From positions 54,451,267 to 54,515,266 of the forward strand of contig OZ024902.1 in NCBI GenBank assembly GCA_964017125.1: DNA of 64,000 nt, written 5' to 3'. Positions within the stretch are counted from its first letter, which is position 1; each line of letters begins with the position of its first letter. Positions 33,500 through 45,179 of the stretch are shown here, piece after piece. The translations under genes were made by a program, and so were the position numbers. The DNA comes from Flabesymbios commensalis. Lineage: Eukaryota > Annelida > Polychaeta > Terebellida > Flabelligeridae. The notes under the pieces are model-generated. The model ran no database searches and had not been told where the DNA came from. It saw only the letters and a list, made by a program, of their open reading frames with translations.

Positions 33500-34060
33500 G
33501 TGAATGAATGAAAAAATGAATGAATAAATGAATGAATGAAAGAATGAATTAATGGACGAAAGAACGAACGAACGAACGATGAATGAATGAATGAATGAAT
33601 GAATGAATGAATGAATGAATGAATGAATGAATGAATGAATGAATGAATGAATGAATGAATGAATGAATGAATGAATGAATGAATGAATGAATGAATGAAT
33701 GAATGAATGAATGAATGAATGAATGAATGAATGAATGAATGAATGAATGAATGAATGAATGAATGAATGAATGAATGAATGAATGAATGAATGAATGAAT
33801 GAATGAATGAATGAATGAATGAATGAATGAATAAATGAATGAATGAATAAATAAATAAATGAATGAATGAATGAATGAATGAATGAATGAATGAATGAAT
33901 GAATGAATGAATGAATGAATGAATGAATGAATGAATGAATGAATGAATGAATGAATGCATACATGAATGAATAAATGAATACATGAATGAATAAATGAGG
34001 GAATGAATGAATGAATGGACAGAAGAACGAACGAACGAACGAGCGAATGAATGAAAAAAA
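33500..34060. repeat. (GAAT)n array, about 550 bp
   Basis: Nearly uninterrupted 'gaatgaat' with edge variants (aaat, gaac, gcat). Minus-strand open frames of FIHS repeats are a by-product of the period. Confidence 0.98.
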
Positions 34061-34474
34061 TAAAAGTTCAATATGAATAAATAAAAAGTTAAGGTAATTA
34101 TTATTAAGTTAAGTTAAAATCCAAGCACTCCTCTCTCTAAATAGAGAAGTTACCAGGAACATTTAAAGAGTTGGTCCTAAGGTACTGCAAACTCTCTGTG
34201 AAATGTCATTCGCGGAGAATTGATCTGATAGTGACACATATATATAAGCCACTCAAATTTGTATTTTGAATATAGCAGACAATGGTGACGTTACCTACAC
34301 ATAAGTGATTCGTAGCAAGGATGTGCAATATATTCCCAGAAGTCACTTAGATCATCTCTGTTAAGAACACCAGCGTCCTTGATTGTCACATAACACTTTC
34401 TGGTCTGGAAGTAAGCTGTTACTTGTTTGTTGTTCAATATGGAAAGGTGGGAAGACGTTTCCACATTATGTTTA

Positions 34475-34612
34475 TGCACTTTATTCTGCCCCAGTAAACA
34501 CAAAACATTTGTATAACCTTTATACAATGCTGGACCAACGTCGAAGACGTTGGGCCGTCGTTGTATAAATGTTATACAATTGGTTTGTGTTTACTGGGGC
34601 AGAATAAAGTGC
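34475..34612. mobile_element. Palindromic MITE, P2 type, with extended arms
   Basis: The usual ends CCAGTAAACACAAAACATTT / TTGTGTTTACTGG are present, with the centre CAACGTCGAAGACGTTG. Complementarity continues outside into GCACTTTATTCTGCC on the left and GGCAGAATAAAGTGC on the right, so the inverted repeat is longer than in other copies. Confidence 0.85.
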
Positions 34613-34894
34613 ACGGAAAAATATGTATTTGTACTGCTCTTGTATAATGTCTGGAATCTCACAAGCACTCAGGTATAATTATATACTTATTATAGGGGAG
34701 AGGGGCAAAGGGGGCCAGAGGGCAAAGGGGGCCATCAATGATATTTTAATTATGACATGTTGTAGGAAATATTAATGATGTCATAGTTACGAATAATTTT
34801 TGTGAATATGTGTATACAAAAACATAAATAGACATCTCATACATATAGTAGATAAAATAATAGACGATGGGGGGTTTATGGCAACAATTTATTA

Positions 34895-35340
34895 ACCAAG
34901 AATGTAGCACTGAATATATGCTGATATTCCAATTTATTGTATTTTTGAAAGTACTGTAGTTCCGTTGTTTGTGGGCCGATTTTGATTTTTAAAAGCGCGA
35001 TTTGGAGAGATGTATGCCCACTTGTCCATGGTAGTTTAAGTTTCGCAGTTTAGTAAACACGTACATGCTAGGCGTCGCTTGAATCACAGTGGTATACCGC
35101 TGCTGATGCATCTTTCTCGCGATGCATGCACACTGTCTGTCGACTACTCCAATGGGGATCTTGCCTAATTATCATAATATATGACTGAGCTGTTTCCTAT
35201 TGGAGGAGCGGTGCACACGTCAGACTACGGAATAAGCTGGTGGAAAACACGTGCGCGTTCAGCACATGGCTAGGATTTCACAAAGGCGTCATTGTCAGCT
35301 TGTCTTATCTGGTGCTGTGGTTAAGTACATATCTGATACA
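34895..35340 (+). repeat. Inverted repeat arm 1 (about 440 bp)
   Basis: From 'accaagaatgtagcactgaa' to 'gttaagtacatatctgata'. Its reverse complement is 43208-43645 with few differences. It includes a plus-strand frame beginning MENTCAFSTWLGFHKG that is also in the other arm; no function was recognised. Confidence 0.9.
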
Positions 35341-35519
35341 GATGGGATCTGCTCCTGGTATCCACACGAGTATTCATGAGCATAGATCTGCCAACAAGAT
35401 GCTGCTATACATAGCCCACTTCCCCCGATCGAAAGCCAGTCACTCTGCTGGACGATTATATATAGGTCTAAACCCTTTGAAAGTTGTGGCTCGTAAACAG
35501 TTCAGTAGCAGGTTTTAAA

Positions 35520-37028
35520 ATCACCATGATCGTGTATCCGTACTATCAGATTATAGAGCCTATCAATGATGCTGAATATACATGATGCCATATGTCTATT
35601 AATATAATTGTAGAAGTGAAGACATGAATACAAATACTCCCTTTAAAAATGTATTTGAATACGAATACATCACTGTCCAGATGTAATCGAATACAAATAC
35701 ATGTAAAATATACCTATAGTGGCAAGATGTAAAGAAAAAGCAGTAATAATAGAAGAATAATAATGTAATGCATGAGGAAGGTAAAATTATGTCATTCACA
35801 AAAATAGTGTGTTTATGTATCCTGATACATTGGTTCAACATTGAATTAATGTTTAGAATGTAGGTACAGACGAATAAGTCTGTGATGACTTGTCTTTGTG
35901 TCAACAAAATATTGTCTGTCTGTTCGTAGTACAGCATTAAATGCCGTTTACCACTAGTGAAATACGATGACATTTAGGGCTATACTAAGTCCCAGTTGTA
36001 GACCCATAGCATAAATTCTGCGACGCTGGCCCAACATAAATCCAACACTGCATGGATCAACTTATCGTGTTTTACTGAGAAGGTGAGGAGGATGTTGTTG
36101 GAGGCCTGGAGACGATGACGGCCGTGGTTTGTGAGTACAGTACTCTTATCACATATTGCAATGTTGTCATCAAAAAGAGGGTGGACGGATTTGTCTGTTA
36201 ACATGTTAATGGAGTAGGCTCAGACATAGTATTATGTCACAGCGCACAGGCCGCAGATTTATGACACACACATCTTTAGTCAATCGCTCTTTTTCAAAAC
36301 TTACCTGTACAACGTTATGCGTGTAAGATCCTAGCAAGAAGAAAATATATAAGGGCTTAAATCAGTTGTGTTTCAATAACACGTTTTATTGTTCCACTTC
36401 TCGGTTTTGATAAATACAGGAATTTTAAATAGTATTTAAATACAATACGAATACTTGTATTCATAATTTGTCATGAATACTCAGAAAGTTGTCAGGAGCC
36501 ACCATTTAATCTCCAATGGGGGACTGGAGTATATTTGAAATAAATACTTTGAGATTGATTTTTCATGGAATAAATAATTGTCTGAAGGATATGCTGTAAC
36601 TAAATATTTAATCACCTTAAAAAACATTTTTTTCTTGTCTCCGCCCGGCAACTTAAAAAGATGCCTAAATTGGTAAAAACACATTTATAAACTGATCGGA
36701 AACTACTCGGTGATAAAGGGTTAATCTGGATCACGTTCGCCAATTATACAGACTGTAGGGAAGCATGTCTTCGACTTTTGCCACAAACAACATCAGCCAT
36801 GCGTCAGCCAACCACATTACCAGCCTGTCACATCACCTTCACCCCGTATGATACGACAGAACGATTTGACACAGTGGTGAGATGATCAAAATTGAAGATA
36901 TTGGCCAGATGGTAAACAATCCTTGGGTAAACCAACAGTGATTGCTGCATGAGGATGTAGATGTCGATCCGGGGGAGAATATGGGGGGGGGGGGGGGGAT
37001 AGAGAAACCACCCGACCGGCACGAGGCA
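35520..37028. other. Interior of composite, nothing recognised
   Basis: Short frames only. A P1-like half unit lies at about 36015-36075 ('ctgcgacgctggcccaacat'), and 'aaagggttaa' at about 36715 could be the edge of a TTAA MITE. A poly-G run lies near 36983-36998. Confidence 0.4.
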
Positions 37029-37136
37029 GCACAGTAAACACAAAATATTTGTATATCATTCATACAACGTTGGTCCAACGTGTTTCGTTGGTCCTAAATT
37101 GAATAAATATTATACATATGTTTTGTGTTTCCTGTG
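37029..37136. mobile_element. Palindromic MITE, P2 type, diverged
   Basis: Ends CACAGTAAACACAAAATATT and TTTTGTGTTTCCTGTG. The centre 'ggtccaacgtgtttcgttgg' is decayed. Confidence 0.7.
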
Positions 37137-37417
37137 AATGGCTTATTAGATATTGTTTTAATGTTGGTACATCGCTCAGGACCTTATTGTGGCTGAATGT
37201 TTACACGGAATAAAATTTCGTTAATGGATTTTTTTTTAAATTTAGTAAGAAACTACACTGTGACGCGTTTGCTTCATGGTATAAAGTTAGTCCTTTCACT
37301 ATTGTGAGCGAGGAAGTGTGTGTGTGTGGGGGGGGGGGGGTAAAATAATATCTTAACATTACAAAGTACTTGATAGAAAGTTATGTTTTAGGGGAAATAT
37401 ATTATTTTGAAAAGTTA

Positions 37418-37680
37418 TTATACATTAGTCAAAATAAAATGACAAAAATGGTGATCCCGAGTGAGAGCCCCTTTAGCAAAAAGGGACATTTTTTTGCTGG
37501 CAACTCGATTGAATGACACATTTTTTTCAACTACTTTATCGGGAACATATCTCACACCAGAACAAACAGCCTGAAATTCCGTTTTTGACACATCAGCACA
37601 GAATACATAAGCTGGCCTAAGCTTTTCCAGAAGTTTGCCAGTTTTTTCCAAGTCGACAAAGTTACCTTCATTGATACAGA
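37418..37680 (-). CDS. Unrecognised minus-strand open frame in composite
   Basis: The frame runs from about 37680 to the stop at 37418 and includes VCINEGNFVDLEKTGKLLEK, then FCADVSKTEFQAVC and GVRYVPDKVVEKN. Just upstream (about 37840-37690) another minus frame reads IKADIPPQRGGPATVTVVPV, with a candidate donor after SMK. The text looks more protein-like than its surroundings, so these could be exons of a gene carried by the composite element or a host exon. I do not recognise the family. Confidence 0.3.
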
Positions 37681-38534
37681 CTCTATGACGTCACCAGCAA
37701 CAATTAGATCTGCTTATCCTGCGTCAGTTACGGGTACAACAGTAACAGTTGCTGGTCCACCACGCTGAGGTGGAATGTCGGCCTTTATGCGCGAAATCTC
37801 AATGGCATGATGCTGGTCAAACTAACCCCAGACTAGAGAGCGCACTTGTAGAACGGGAAAGTTGACACTAACATAAGCGGCTATCTTGCATAATCCTGGA
37901 TTAATTATATGAACTTTTCGAAGTCCCACAGTTTGACAAGAACGATCCATCGCACAAAAACAAAATACACTAAGCACTCATCCAAAAATAGTGTTGACGA
38001 AGGAGAGAAAAATAATAAGCTCGGTTTACAGGTAGGACTATTAAATACACGATTGAGAACCGTCTCAAACTACCAAGTTGACAGACTGAGCATTTCATTA
38101 ACGTGGGCTTATTATATATATATATATATATATATTAGTGTATGCTCCATCAATCATAAAAAATATTGAGAACATCTAAACAGATTGTGTCGGTGGATGT
38201 AGGCCTATCCACTAATATAATTGTACAGGTGAACAACGATATAACACGAATCGTTACAACACGGATCGGTTATAACACGGTAAGGTCATGGACCCCAAAA
38301 TTTAGGACCCCTTTTCTGGCTTTTTTACAGAATACCGTGTTATAATTTCCAAATCTACAAGATTTATTGAAAGAGTAAACAGTATGCGCATCGCGTGGAC
38401 TAATCGCTATCGCCGACAACGCCAACACGCATCATGCTGACTCAGCTAATGCTAAACGTTACGCCCATCATTGAAACAATGTTTGGCCAACGCTGGGTCT
38501 ACACATATGAGCGCGGAACAGTGTGCCGTGTTAT

Positions 38535-39665
38535 GTCATAACACCGGGCAGTGAGGCGAGAATAAGTGGCCCGCTGGAGACGCTTTGATATCTTCGTATA
38601 TTATAATACGGCATAATATAATTCACTCATAAAAATCGTGTCATAAAATTGTAAAGAACGTATTGTATTCGAATAGATAATTATTAGTCCAATGATCGTG
38701 TTATAAATTTCTGTAGATCGTGTTTTAAATTTCCGAAGATCGTGTTATAAATTGAATGAAGATCGTGTTTTTATTATGTCATAATGTCGGGCAGTGAGGC
38801 GAGAATAAGTGGCCCGCTGGAGACGCTTTGATATCTTCGTATATTATAATGCGGTATAATAAAATTTCATAGAAATCGTGTTATAAATTTGTAAAGAACG
38901 TATTGTATTCGAACATATTTTTATTAGTCTAAAGATCGTGTTATAAATTGAATGAAGATCGTGTTTTTATTATGTCATAATGCCGGGCAGTGAGGCGAGA
39001 ATAAGTGGCCTGCTGGAGACGCTTTGATATCTTTGTATATTATAATGCGGTATAATAATATTTCATAGAAATCGTGTTATAAATTTGTACAGAACGTATT
39101 GTATTCGAACATATTTTTATTAGTCTAAAGATCGTGTTATAAATTGAATGAAGATCGTGTTTTTATTATGTCATAATGCCGGGCAGTGAGGCGAGAATAA
39201 GTGGCCGGCTGGAGACGCTTTGATATCTTTGTATATTATAATGCGGTATAATAATATTTCATAGAAATCGTGTTATAAATTTGTAAAGAACGTATTGTAT
39301 TCGAACATATTTTTATTAGTCTAAAGATCGTGTTATAAATTGAATAAAGATCGTGTTTTTATTATGTCATAATGCCGGGCAGTGAGGCGAGAATAAGTGG
39401 CCGGCTGGAGACGCTTTGATATCTTTGTATATTATAATGCGGTATAATAATATTTCATAGAAATCGTATTATAAATTTGTAAAGAACGTATTGTATTCGA
39501 GCATATTTTTATTAGTCTAAAGATCGTGTTATAAATTGAATAAAGAGCGTGTTTTTATTATGTCATAATGCCGGGCAGTGAGGCGAGAATAAGTGGCCGG
39601 CTGGAGACGCTTTGATATCTTTGTATATTATAATGCATTATAATAAGATTTTCATAGAAATCGTG
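38535..39665. repeat. 196-bp tandem array rich in TIR word
   Basis: Unit starts (GTCATAA then 'gggcagtgaggcgagaataa') are at 38535, 38778, 38974, 39170, 39365 and 39562: one 243-bp unit and then about 196 bp each. Each unit carries several ATCGTGTTATAA words, the complement of the terminal TTATAACACGAT. Later units are more alike than the first, consistent with expansion from the right. Confidence 0.95.
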
Positions 39666-40055
39666 CTATAAATTTGTAAAGATGGTATTTAATAACGATG
39701 GTATCGTATTATATATTTACGAAAAATCGTATTATATTTATATATAAGTTTGTCGACTTAATACGTCTTGTTAGGCCTGCAAATCGTAGGAAAGGGTAAT
39801 CCCCCCAACCCCCCCCCCCCCCCCCCCACAGAGACTACGAACTGAGTGTTGAACAAACGTCACGTGATAAAGTGTAGACACCGCCAGAGTTGTCGAGACT
39901 CGCGCCTATCGACTGGAGCAAATCTCACATGCTCTCGTGAAGTATTTTCTGACGAGATTCTGTGAGAGTGCATAAGCTGTCACTCACCGCACCTGACCTC
40001 TTGACGTGGGAGGAGTCAGAAAGAGAGAGGGTATCTGAACCAATCAGCGTGAGGA
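39666..40055. other. Unassigned sequence between array and LINE
   Basis: It includes a poly-C run (about 39811-39829) and GC-richer text at 39880-40020 with no recognised feature. Confidence 0.4.
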
Positions 40056-41943
40056 CAGTGATGTAAGTAAGTAAGTAAGTTTATTCAGCAATAGATTTAC
40101 AATCTGTGTGCATACATATAGACATATATAAACAAGTGCATGTTTGACGCGTAAAATAGCGTGGCAACAGATAAAGCGTGAACAGAGATGCAATAAGGTG
40201 ATACAATTTTGTTTGTGTTTGTATGAGAAAATTGGCTCTAAGACTAAGAATCACGTAGATATAAAAAATTTGCAAGTTTTCTCAACACAGATGGTTCTTC
40301 AGAAGATAAGAGAGAGGAAAATTTAAACATATTTGGCCTGAAAGTGTAATAGCGGGGTAACACATGTCTGATGTGACGTGTGTTCTCACATTCAAACAAA
40401 CAATGAAATTCATCTCCTAGGACATTACATGTTGGACATAGCCGCTCGTTGTAGGGTCTGCGATTTCTCCCTCTGCCTTGAATTACATTTGGTAGTGAAT
40501 GATTCTTGGTTCGAAATCTTATAAGAGAAATTCTGTGCTTACAATTTGTTACCATATGGAAATTATTTTGACATCGAAAGTGGTTTGTTATATTCTTGTA
40601 TATTGAACAGCTCGACCTGGTACTTACTGAAGTAAACCATTGTTGAATGTATTGATCACGTAATCTCTGTTTAAATAAACTAATAAAATATGTTCTATTT
40701 GTAACACCCTGTTGCATCCAGGCATAGCCAAAACCCAAATTAAATAACATGTCTCTTACTAGAGCAGCCCAGTTAACAATTGTATTATTTGCAGTAATAG
40801 TGTGTAACATTATTTTATAAATTTTCTGAACCAATGGACTTAATTCTCTGTGTACAATTTTTAGCCAGTATTTCACTATGCGTACCTTTTTTTCTAAAAT
40901 TAGTGTTCCCCGTATACCATTGCGTTGGTTGTTGATTTAGACACTTTTAAAACCCATTTAGAAAATTTCAGATGTACTCTCTCCACCGCCACAGCAGTGT
41001 GGAATCCCCATAATTCACACGAGTAAAGTAATACAGGTAAAACAAGTCTATCGAATAACATACATAATAGTTCTGATTTGGGGTCGATCAATTCATACGC
41101 TATACCCTGAATTGAAAATAGTGCTCGCAACCCCCTGTCTGCTAAATCTTGTTGGGTCCCTGAAAATGTCCCTGTACTAGAAAACATAATACCTAAATAT
41201 GAGAAATGTTCTACTACTTCTAAAATTGAGTCACCATAAAACCAAATATCATCTATGGATAACCTTCCACCCTTCCTAAATACAACTATCTTAGTTTTGA
41301 GTATATTAACACATAATTTCCACCTTTGACAATAATCATGGACAGAATCTAGACTATTTTGCAAATCCAATCTACTCTCAGCTATTAAGACAGAATCATC
41401 GGCATATAATAAAATACATAGTTTAAGATCGTCAACAGTTATTCCTTCGCTTCCACTTTCATGCAACATTTCTCTCATATCATTAACATACATACTAAAT
41501 AAAAGGGGTGACAAGCTCTCACCTTGTCGTACTCCCAGAAAGCTATCAAATGTATTTGATGTTTCTCCACCATACCGTACCCTGGTCTTGACTTCACAGT
41601 ACATACTTCTTATTACATTAAAAATATTTCCTCTCAAACCGTAATCAAGTAACTTAAACCAGAGACAATCTCTATTTAAGTAGTCGAAGGCTTTACGAAA
41701 ATCGAGAAATGCACAGAATAATTTCTTTCCATTCTGTAATGCGGAGTTAATTATACTATGTAACACAAAAAGATTATCCACAGTTGAACGGTTACTTCCA
41801 AATCCTGCCTGTTCTTCTATTAAAATATCATAGCTTTCAGCCCAAAAATTTAATCTATTATTCAAAATACGAGTAAAAAGTTTCCCCAAAACACTCAACA
41901 AAGTGATGCCTCTATAATTATAAACTGTATTTTTATATGTCAA
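40056..41943 (-). mobile_element. CR1-like LINE, 5'-truncated, nearly open ORF2
   Basis: Reverse transcriptase runs in one frame from 41943 to 40900 (347 codons). In order it has NYRGITLLSVLGKLF, IEEQAGFGSNRSTVDN, FLDFRKAFDYLNRD, GVRQGESLSPLLFSMYVND, the catalytic box LYADDS and FSYLGIMFSSTG. The C-terminal part (40876-40244, 210 codons) is in another frame and holds CPTCNVLGDEFHCLFEC, a zinc-knuckle-like tail. A single frame change near 40895, just after AMVYGE, separates the two. The 3' end is 'aataaacttacttacttac', a short TTAC tail. The endonuclease is missing, so it is a 5'-truncated copy. It is the youngest-looking LINE in the window and lies inside the pogo-like element. Confidence 0.9.
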
Positions 41944-42320
41944 TCATCAACTGCAGAGATGATAGCAGTGACAGCGCTTCTGATATATTATTCACATTTA
42001 TTATATTGTGTGCAATTAAATAATAATAATGCTCGCGTAGTATTACATGCAAATGATAATCAAGGTATCAAATACATCGTGTTACACACTGCGCACAATG
42101 ATATGTATAAGCATTTAATAAAGTACTAAAATATAGCAAATTCGCTAGTCTCTGCTGCATAAAGATGTGTAATTTATTGTTCTTTTTATATTGTTCATTC
42201 TGTATACATTTGTACGATAGAATAGTTGTAAAACGTTACAATTGTTACGCCGCAAAAATTATGATAATTTTTTTTATAATATTGTTGATATTATTATAAG
42301 TTATAGCTGTGACATAACAC
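41944..42320. other. Unassigned interior of pogo-like element
   Basis: AT-rich, with no motif recognised. Confidence 0.4.
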
Positions 42321-42499
42321 GTTACACCTGTGTATTTCTCATCCGTTTTTGGTATCGTTTTCTGGTTGATTTTTTTGTATAACACGATTCACTTATAACA
42401 CGATTTGACTCATTGGACCCCAACGATCGTGTTATAACGATGTTCACCTGTACTAAGTGACCAATGAGTTTCAATTGAATTTCTTTGATGTGACTTACA

Positions 42500-42735
42500 C
42501 TTCCCCAGTTAACATGTCGACATGTTGTGTTAATGTTTGCCCACCGTCTTCGACGGTGGCCCAACATTAACCCAACATTGGGTGGAGGTCTGATGTTTGC
42601 TGGGTTGCCATAAACCCCGCAAGTTTACAACGTTGGCCCGATGTTGTTTCAATGCTGTCACCCTTTGCAACACATTGGCACAGAATTGAAAATATTAACG
42701 TTCGGTCAACGTATCTGTCGTGTTTGCTGGGCAAC
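42500..42735. mobile_element. Two adjacent P1-type palindromic MITEs
   Basis: The first (about 42503-42605) has the centre CCACCGTCTTCGACGGTGG and the right end 'gatgtttgctgggtt'. The second (about 42605-42735) ends 'tgtcgtgtttgctgggcaac' and has a poor left end. They lie just outside the right end of the pogo-like element. Confidence 0.7.
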
Positions 42736-43207
42736 ATCGGAGACTAGCAGTTACAGTATGTGTTTTATGATCTATCAGCATAGGTCAGAGAGAGAGCATC
42801 ACAGGGTCATCTTAGCGGTATATTGGAGCTCTGTAGTTTTATGACGGATGTGATGCTGCTGCTGACAATAACATCCAACAGTAGGGGCAGCAGCAACGAT
42901 GTTTATCAACATGTGCCAAATTTGGCACAGCTGCATAATTAGAGACTGCAGCGCACCGTTGCGAGAAACTGGTGTACTAAGACAGCATCCGACACCCTTA
43001 GTTTTTGATGGAATAAACGGCTGAGGGTAGTCCCCTTTCAGAGAAGTTATACCCTCCGATGTATCAGCTAGTGACAAAAAAATACCTTCCATATGTAGAC
43101 AGGATGATAATCTACAAGTGCATATGTTTGATATCGCTGTGCGTTGTATAGTTTTTATCACAGGGGACATTAGTTTTTGGCATTTTACAGCATCTCAAGT
43201 GCTACAT

Positions 43208-43645
43208 TTTTGGTTAATAAATTCTTGGTATCAGATATGTACTTAACCACAGCACCAGATAAGACAAGCTGACAATGACGCCTTTGTGAGATCCTAGCCA
43301 TGTGCTGAACGCGCACGTGTTATCCACCAGCTTATTCCGTAGTCTGACGTGTGCACCGCTCCTCCAATAGGAAACAGCTCAGTCATAGAGATAATTAGAC
43401 AGTGTGCATGCATCGCGAGAAAGATGCATCAGCAGCGGTATACCACTGTGATTCAAGCGACGCCTAGCATGTACGTGTTTACTAAACTGCGAAACTTAAA
43501 CCACCATGGACAAGTGGGCATACATCTCTCCAAATCGCGCTTTTAAAAATCAAAATCGGCCCACAAACAACGGAACTACAGTACTTTCAAAAATACAATA
43601 AATTGGAATATCAGCATATATTCAGTGCTACATTCTTGGTTAATA
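43208..43645 (-). repeat. Inverted repeat arm 2 (about 440 bp)
   Basis: Reverse complement of 34895-35340. It is bounded on both sides by 'tggttaataaattcttg' (about 43211 and 43636), a direct repeat that arm 1 does not show at its inner end. Confidence 0.9.
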
Positions 43646-44150
43646 AATTCTTGATGTAATGTATTTGTCTGTATGTCTGTCCTGTGTAACGTCCGCTTGT
43701 GTTGTGCAGAGCAAGGATGTGGTACCTGTTAGCAGATACTGCATTCTGGCTTTGTAGGACATTATTGTATTGTTATACCTAAGTTATGTCTTTGTATGCA
43801 AATAAAAGCAGGTGGAAAATCAAGTGTCTGCTATTTGTATCTGCATTGCATGTAGCCTACATAGAACATTCATTGGTTTTAAAATAGTTCGAACAGTCTC
43901 CTTAAATACCATAGAAACGTTAAGTGGCCCCCTTTGCCCGCCCTTCCCCTATAGAGTAATTTCGTGAAAATTTGTTCAGATTTTTCGATGTTCAAAGCCG
44001 ACTGACACGTTTTTTTTTGTAAAAGTTGGGTTTTTCGAATTCCTGATATAAACCATGTGTATGGCTTTATACTCAACCCTTGCACTCAACCAATTGAAAA
44101 ACCCTTTGTTTGCGATGTTTTTTTACAAATTAATTCAGCGCTCTAAAGGC

Positions 44151-44385
44151 TAACCCTTACAGCGCTGAAATAATTGATACAAACCATGGAGACCAAAGGG
44201 CTTTATCACCATAAATGTCTTAGTTAGCTCTTTCTGATTCATTTGAATACCTATGTTATGGGCTTACGGCAATTACAAATATTTTCACTCTTACAGCGTG
44301 GGGATCGACTTCAGTCGTCAGAATCTGACGTCTACAGACGTCAGATTCTGTCGACTAAAGTCGATCCCCGCGCTGTAAGGGTTAA
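44151..44385. mobile_element. TTAA hairpin MITE (family H3), well preserved
   Basis: Ends CCCTTACAGCGC and GCGCGCTGTAAGGG-type inverted repeat; TTAA at the right (44382-44385) and CTAA at the left. A long palindrome centred on GACGTCTACAGACGTC adjoins the right end. 'ttcagcgctctaaaggc' just left of it is the edge of another copy. Confidence 0.8.
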
Positions 44386-45150
44386 TGTCTAACTTTACAG
44401 CATAGCCTTACAGTAGTGAACAATGCGACAGTGTGCGTTTTCGCATGCGTATAATAATTGGTTGCACTCGACTGCGAAATAATGCGGAGGTCGCTTACAA
44501 ATTCCACACCAACGAGTATATTAATAAGCAGTGTCCCACAATCCATTCTTTAGAATTGGCAGATCATACACGGTGTAATTTTGATCAAACGAGCGATGTA
44601 TAATCTAGGCCACCTGTTCACGAATTCCGCTGTAAACACTGGTAAATGTAAACATATTTATGTAGTGTCCCAAATAATGCCAAATATCGAACATATTATT
44701 ATGTGTATTGGAACCTATTATGATAAGCCATGTGTGATGCACCATACCACCACAAGGCGCTAAAAACAAAGTATTACGTTTGCTATACTCACAAAGCACA
44801 TATTAACGTCATCATTCTGTTGCTGTATATTTTATGAAGATCGGTTATAATTATATATCTCACGCGCCAGCATTCAGCTATTCGAAGAAAAGCCGAATGG
44901 CAGAAATTAAACGGAGTAGCAGCTTTGATCAGTATGAGAGGTGTAAGCCATATTTCGCTTGAAAACCCAGACATGCTGATAAAAACTAAATCAGAATAGT
45001 GCGGCTGGGATGTGTCATTTCGGCTGAAAGTTTCAAAGATTTGAATTTTAGCTGGAAGGGGAATTTAAGCCACTATTGTTTTCACACAGCCGGACTACTC
45101 ACGGGCCAGAATCAACCTGTTGATCAGGTAACTGCTGCTGCTCTACTGAA
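44386..45150. other. Interval without recognised gene
   Basis: Short frames only; no repeat or RNA signature was recognised. Confidence 0.4.
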
Positions 45151-45179
45151 ATATAGCAAAAAATGCACATGACCTATGT

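Larger units (their letters stand above)
38224..42452. mobile_element. 4.2-kb TA-flanked pogo-like TIR element
   Basis: TA duplications (38224-25 and 42451-52) flank CAGGTGAACAACGATATAAC and, on the minus strand at the right, CAGGTGAACATCGTTATAAC. TA targets and CAGxTGAAC ends with TATAAC words resemble pogo/Tigger (Tc1-mariner superfamily) termini. The word TTATAACACGAT occurs several times within each end. No transposase was found. The interior is a tandem array and a LINE insertion, so it is non-autonomous. Confidence 0.75.
34691..43953. mobile_element. 9.26-kb nested composite with G-rich TIRs
   Basis: Left end TATA-GGGGAGAGGGGCAAAG, then GGGCC. The right end read on the minus strand is TATA-GGGGAAGGGCGGGCAA, then AGGGGGCC. 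The flanking TA or TATA suggests a TA-type target. Inside are a 440-bp inverted repeat pair, a minus-strand open frame near 37.5 kb and a second TIR element with a LINE. No transposase was recognised. The two ends could instead belong to two separate insertions of one family. Confidence 0.5.

Noticed and set aside
33359-34071. Long minus-strand open frames of FIHS repeats (about 200 codons)
   Set aside because: They are read-through of a (GAAT)n microsatellite. A tetranucleotide without stop words stays open in all three frames of a strand.
34895-43645. The 440-bp inverted repeats as LTRs of a retroelement
   Set aside because: They are in opposite orientation and no gag, protease, integrase or primer-binding site was seen between them.
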